Shown here piece by piece: positions 59,601-64,000 of a DNA stretch of 64,000 nucleotides. How positions within the stretch are numbered: the first letter of the stretch is position 1; each line of letters starts with the position of its first letter. Origin of the DNA: Tribonema minus (lineage: Eukaryota; Sar; Xanthophyceae; Tribonematales; Tribonemataceae); assembly GCA_017506865.1 (NCBI GenBank), contig JAFCMP010000445.1, forward strand, positions 992,001 through 1,056,000, in the 5' to 3' direction. Below the pieces are notes generated by a model, which searched no databases, had not been told where the DNA came from, and was given only the letters and a program-made list of their open reading frames with translations. Both the position numbers and the translations under genes were made by a program.

Positions 59601-61209
59601 CGTGTGTACAGCGCGCATGCGTTTTCAGGCGCCAGTGTAGTCTGAAGTGCGCAGAGATGTGCACAGACAGCCATTCCTGCACCGCCCCAGTGTGCAGATA
59701 CATTCGCCTCACTGATGCTGCTGCAAATACTGACGTCGTCGCGCGCGCAGAATAGCAATGGCGGAGGACATATTTCAGGCGCCAGTCTTTATTCAGATGC
59801 GCAGAGATATGCACAGACAGCTGTAACGGTTCCTGCACCGCCCCAGCATGCAGCGCGCAGCGCCTCGCTGAACTGCCGCTGCAATTCTGACATCACGGCG
59901 CACGCGCAGATTGCAATGGTCAAGGAAATGGGCGCCGAGCATCTGCTGGTGACGCTCCGGCGCGTGCAGGCGCGCGCGGTGCCGCCGGAGCGCGCGAACG
60001 TCGTCCTCTCCACCGTGCACAAGGCCAAGGGCCTGGAGTTCGACACGGTCGTGCTGGCGGAGGGTGAGCTGCAGCTTCGCGCGCGCGCTGGCGCCTGCAG
60101 TGGTCAAAGTACGTTTCTGAAAGCAAATTGGCCTACACATCTGTGGTACAAGCGCATCAAGAATATTATAGCAGTCAACACGTCGACGAATGGTGCATGA
60201 TGCTACAGAAATGCATCGTAAATTATGCAATTGCCTCATGCCAAATGCCGCCCCCCCAAAATGCTGAAACAAATTTCTCAACTCCATTTGCAGTACTGCT
60301 TCGACACAAATTGAAACTTTAAGTTTGAGATGCCTGAATCATCAAGTAGAAGTAGGTCATTACTATTTCACATTCGATGCTTCCCTGACCGAAGCCGTCG
60401 CACCGCACCCGCGTGCTGTGTGCGCCGCGCAGACTTTGTTCCGATCACAGCGCTAGTGATGAGCGGCGAGCTGCTCGATCAGGGGGAGCGGGAGGAGGTG
60501 CGAGTCATCTATGTGGCCATCACACGAGCAAAGCGCAGGCTGGTGCCCAACCAAGGTGACTCCATGACTCTGACTCCAAATTGGCTGACTGTGAATTACA
60601 GCAGCGCTGCGCGCCGGCCGCCAACCCGTAGCCGCGGTGCAGTGCTCACAGAGTACACCGCCGCATTCAACAAGGATGAGCACTTTGGGTTAGGGGTAGG
60701 TCACCTTCGGTGCGTGAATTTGTGCCGGTTGCAGCAGCGATGCAGTGTCGCTCCACTGACCTGTCGGTGCAGGCTGTTGGTGTATCGCTGTCGGGCAAGC
60801 GCACCCGGTCCGGTCTAATGTGTTTGTCCAAGCATCCATGCATGTAAAATCACGATGCGTCACAAGTTGCATATCACGCATGCAGCACAAGTGCAAAAAG
60901 AAAATCTAATGAGAACTGATGCACCGCAAACCGGCTTTTGCACAACGCAACTTTTGGACAGAAATGGAAGCTGCAACGCCGTCAACATTTTACCAAGTGG
61001 TACGTTATCACGGGAAAACTTTTCTGCAGGGCTATCGTCACAGCGACTGCATCAGATTCTCAGGTTGTGCTCAGCCTGGTCCTGATGACCCCTGTTTGAC
61101 GTTTGCCTGCACAGACATCTTCCGGTTCTTGCAAGTGACTGGTGCGTGGGAGAGCCCTTGCATTACTGGCGCAGTGCCCATTGCAACGCACGCGGATGAC
61201 AGCGGTTCC

Positions 61210-61253
<44 letters not shown>

Positions 61254-61422
61254 CTGCGCCGCCTGCTACAGTGCCGCACAAAATGCGTCCGGGCTCAGGT
61301 GTGCAGGAAGTGGGTGGGAGCGAGAAATTTGCGAGGCGTGCGCACGCGGCATGGGGGGGCGCAGCGGCGGCCTGGTTGCTGCGCTGCTGCCGCCACAGTC
61401 ACCGGCAGTGCTCGACAGCTAA
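56655..61422 (+). CDS. FBH1: FBH1-like DNA helicase (UvrD family), host gene, 3' part
   Basis: Exons (approximate): 56655-56921, 58114-58218, 58908-59048, 59910-60063, 60433-60555, about 60600-60690, and about 61105-61422. Products match the human F-box helicase FBH1 in order: AYLSRAVSTLVRAAIAL, AGGVDSYGFETAMDICHL, DKQLQAQ then IAMVKEMGAEHLL, VVLSTVHKAKGLEFDTVVLA (helicase motif V), EEVRVIYVAITRAKRRL (motif VI), and a Cys-rich end (CAACYSAAQ...REICEACARG). Several junctions fit in phase (59048/59910 and 60063/60433). FBH1 unwinds DNA and removes Rad51 from recombination intermediates in the nucleus. The N-terminal exons with Walker A are not seen here. The last exon encodes a polyglutamine run. 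Confidence 0.7.
56937..57272 (+). repeat. Interstitial telomere-like repeats in a host intron
   Basis: GCTAACCCTAACC at 56939-56951 and CCCTCACCCTAG, TTAACCCTCACCCTAG, CTCACCCTGAACCCTC at 57220-57272. Degenerate CCCTAA-like units, probably captured telomere sequence or repair scars. Confidence 0.45.
59626..59922 (+). repeat. Direct duplication spanning an intron-exon border
   Basis: 59626-59760 and 59776-59922 share CAGGCGCCAGT, GCGCAGAGATNTGCACAGACAG, CTGCACCGCCCCAG and end with CGCGCAG followed by A..GCAATGG. The second copy includes the true exon start at 59910; the first carries a decoy acceptor. Confidence 0.6.
61211..61252 (+). repeat. CAG microsatellite, 14 units, coding for polyglutamine
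   Basis: Pure AGC/CAG run within the last FBH1 exon, just before the Cys-rich end of the protein. Confidence 0.8.
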
Positions 61423-63626
61423 GGGCGTGCCTCATGACAACTGTCAATTGTGTGTTAACATACTGTATTGCTTGGCTGATTCAGCAGCAGCTGCTCTAGA
61501 GCGGCGCACCAGGGCAGCGCCGTTTGAGTTGGTCAATAAGGGCTACGGCAGACATGCATGTATGATTGATGCGGCGCTGCGTGCCGCGCTGGCTGCTGTT
61601 AGCAGCTACCGCCGCTGCGCCCGACATCTGGCCGTGACATGGCAGCAATGTTGCTGTGGTCACCGTGGTATGCACTTGGGCCATTTCATGAAGACTGAAG
61701 CAGGCCGCTACTTGCGCCACTGCTGCGGCCATTGCGGCCTGGACCTTGAGCCCTCGTGCAGCAGCATCAACAGCAGAGCTGCTCGCTGCTGCAGCCTGTG
61801 CTGGCTGCTGTATGTGCACCACGTGTGTGCCATCGATTATCATGTTGTCGTTGGGCATTCAATTTGCTGATTGGGCGCTGTCATGGTCAGCCCCAACGCA
61901 GCTTTCTTTTATCTCGCGCTTGAGCTGTAGTAACCGTCAGAGCACAGTTTGACGCCTGACTGCTCCACGTGGTTTCTGACAGCTGTAGCAGCCATGAAGC
62001 AGGACCTGGTGCCAATGTGCGTGCTGCACTGCAAGCAGTAGGGGGTATGCTCACGAGGGGGTGGCAGCTTCGATGTGGTCCCCGAGCATGGCGGCTGTGT
62101 GGAACCCAATGGACTCCGGAAGGAGGGATTGCACTTAATGATCCAAGAACGTTGGGTTGGTTGGACTAATGCCACCATGTCGAGTTTGCGTAGACATATG
62201 TGGTCTGTACATGATTAAGTTAATGATACTACATACTTAAATTACCACATCGGACCACTTCATTGCAAGCCTCCTCGCTGCTCGCTGACTCATGCGTGGC
62301 ACATTGTCGGTAACTCTGAAGTTGTGTGCCAGCAGCTGTAGAGGTCCTGGTCCACTTGTTGACCATGTATTGTTTGCGGTCAGCATGTACATCCCCTACT
62401 GCAGCAATGGCAAGCATGCATCCGATTCGGCCGTTACAGACTGACAGTACATGTTGCATTTGAAACAAAGTCACAAATGCAAGCTTGCCCACATTGTCAA
62501 GTAAGACGGCGCAGTCGTACTCCAAGTAGCAATAGTTCTGTAAAAACAACAACACCTGGAGAGTGTAGTATTATACATTTTGCAATACTTCGAAGTATAA
62601 GTCATTCGATTTTGAAAGTAGTTGCTGTGATAATTCTGTAAAATTCAAAACAACCACACGTGGAGAGTGTATACATAGCTATAGTATACTTCTTTGTACA
62701 TATATGTCATTCTGTTTCAATGACATGATGTCTCGGAATCATCCGTTGGCATGAAGTATTTGTCTTCACAACCCGGTGCCTCACGGCTGCTCAGTATACT
62801 TTAATTAATTTCGCTTCGCAAGGGGCACGAAAAGTGTACTACTATAGTACCGTACTACACTGTACATGATGTGAAAAACAAATCAAGAGATCGTTGACCT
62901 CTACTGTACATGTGCACATGGACTTGTATTTATATAGGCCCCAAGGGAGGCGGGGTCACCGGTGTCCTATGCGTTCCGAGGGTTTCAAATCGGGTTTCAA
63001 AGTTACTGCAGCAGCTATGCACCAGGCTGAGCCTAGTCTGCACTGCAGTTCAAGTTGACTAAGTCTTGTAAATCTGGCGCCTGCTTGACACTGTGGTGAA
63101 CATTCCATGTGTGAATCAGCGTCCGTGATGCACCTGACCGTGTGACACTGCCAGTGTGTACAGATAGAAAAATTAGTTTACGATTATCATAATTGAAGCA
63201 ACAGTTACTGCATAGTAGTACTAGCACCGTGTGACAGCCGACTAGTCTGGCAGACTGAGTTCCGAGTCGGTGGATGCAAACTGACAGTGTGCTGTGATGC
63301 GAAATTACTGCATAGGCTCGCGCAGACACTGGCATGCTGCGCAATTTGGTAAGTACTACTGTAACATACTAGTAGTAACCATCATGGCACGTGCAAGATT
63401 GCTAGCATGGTACCTCAGAAGTACGTTGCAGTGTCCGTTGGTCAGTACTAGTAGAGGTATACGATCATCTAGGTCATGTACTTTTTAGTAATTCTCGCTC
63501 AGGGCGCGAAAAAGCACGAGCCTGAGGTCATGTACTTTGTATTACTTCTCGCTCAGGGCGCGAAAAAGCCCAGACTCAAGAGTCTGGATGAATGGTATCT
63601 AAGCTTACGTTGACAATGTACGGAAT
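61423..63626. other. Host intergenic DNA, no gene supported
   Basis: Two imperfect copies of CTGTAAAA...CAACAACAC then GGAGAGTGTA lie at about 62535-62590 and 62634-62680 in AT-rich DNA. TATTTATATAGGCCCC at 62928-62943 looks like a TATA box. A direct repeat of about 45 bp (AGGTCATGTACTTT then CTCGCTCAGGGCGCGAAAAA) lies at 63471-63515 and 63525-63569, followed by the hairpin CAGACTC-AA-GAGTCTG at 63572-63587. Frames in this stretch are short and repetitive. Confidence 0.4.
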
Positions 63627-63999
63627 CTACATGTCGTGTGCCACAGTGACAGTCTGATAGTGCCTCAATGACAACCACTCAAACGCTGCCGCCGCCAAAC
63701 GGCATCTCGGGATCCTACCCTGCGTCCTCCTCCGAGTCCATGTGCCCCCCCCCCCGGATTCCGCCATGTGTGTCATGACACGGCCAGCCTGAGAGTACGC
63801 CATGTGAAGCGCTGCCGACAGTGCCGAGCGCAAGCGCGCCAGGGCGATGCCCTTCAAGTTCAACAAGTTAGCTTTAGGACGCGCTCCTCCGGGCACTGAC
63901 ATCTTGCAGGCATACTCCGCCGCCACAGCCTTCAGCAGCTTCCGCCCCTGCGCCCCAATGCTGTCAAATGAACCGATTGCCAAAGTGGCAAGTTTGTAG
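63627..63999 (-). CDS. Partial unknown protein, open at right edge
   Basis: The minus-strand frame runs from the window edge to a stop at 63627. The part next to the edge (AIGSFDSIGAQGRKLLKAVA) has good composition and looks like a piece of a mobile-element or unknown host protein; the last 40 residues are Arg/Gly-rich and less convincing. No family can be named with confidence. Confidence 0.3.
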   Translation of the reverse strand, partial: YKLATLAIGSFDSIGAQGRKLLKAVAAEYACKMSVPGGARPKANLLNLKGIALARLRSALSAALHMAYSQAGRVMTHMAESGGGGTWTRRRTQGRIPRCRLAAAAFEWLSLRHYQTVTVAHDM

Positions 64000-64000
64000 C

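Noticed and set aside
61142-61870. A 242-residue plus-strand frame with a polyserine run
   Set aside because: It is the CAG microsatellite read in another frame and then repetitive Cys-rich sequence without a recognisable domain.
1-64000. tRNA or rRNA genes
   Set aside because: No cloverleaf-like or conserved rRNA sequence noticed on either strand; a covariance search would be needed to exclude them fully.

Overview
The window looks like a eukaryotic chromosome segment in which about 50 kb of giant-virus-type DNA (Nucleocytoviricota, an endogenous giant virus region) sits next to ordinary host DNA. Evidence for virus origin in 1-49.7 kb: dense genes on both strands with short spacers, a VLTF3-type late transcription factor, virion-type structural and fibre proteins, a DUF5832-like protein, a cyclin, a GIY-YIG nuclease with zinc knuckles, OTU-type proteases, SET and PRMT-like methyltransferases and a histone H4 fusion. 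No major capsid protein, packaging ATPase or replicative DNA polymerase lies in this window, so it shows only part of the element. The host is an intron-bearing protist with GC-rich DNA. A green (prasinophyte-like) alga is my best guess, but nothing here proves it.

Layout. 1-5.1 kb: small acidic and coiled-coil genes, one split by introns. 5.5-10.3 kb: an IS607-type transposon (TnpA plus TnpB/Fanzor-like gene) whose TnpB gene is cut by a recent, reduced Copia LTR element with two equal-length LTRs. 10.5-16.1 kb: a membrane protein, an intron-split DEAD-like helicase and a small spliced relative. 16.2-19 kb: an 11-finger C2H2 protein with a nuclease-like C-terminus, and a structural protein. 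19.2-29.1 kb: SET protein, unknowns, a three-exon OTU-type protease gene, GIY-YIG, small membrane proteins, DUF5832-like, cyclin. 29.1-30.9 kb: gene-poor with tandem repeats. 30.9-38.1 kb: unknowns, PRMT-like enzyme, a structural protein with an 18-base first exon, the second (7-finger) zinc-finger/nuclease paralogue, an ankyrin-like protein. 38.2-49.7 kb: a 27-residue-repeat protein, a basic H1-like protein, VLTF3, the H4-protease fusion, a second OTU protease, a long repetitive fibre, a kelch protein. 49.6-55 kb: a 1466-residue polymerase-like/SF1 helicase/HNH protein resembling transpoviron proteins. 55-64 kb: host DNA with an intron-rich FBH1-like DNA helicase gene, low-complexity tracts and interstitial telomere-like repeats.

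How it fits together. Many virus-type genes carry spliceosomal introns with GT-AG borders whose reading phase is kept, and several boundaries fit to the base. Two short motifs recur upstream of genes: a CCAATTGAAAATTCCC-like one and a TAAAATGTTGC-like one, perhaps two promoter classes. The chromatin-related set (H4 fusion, H1-like tail protein, SET and PRMT-like enzymes) together with OTU proteases, cyclin and zinc-finger nuclease-like proteins suggests a virus that worked in the host nucleus. Some virus genes look eroded, so the region is treated as a fossil.
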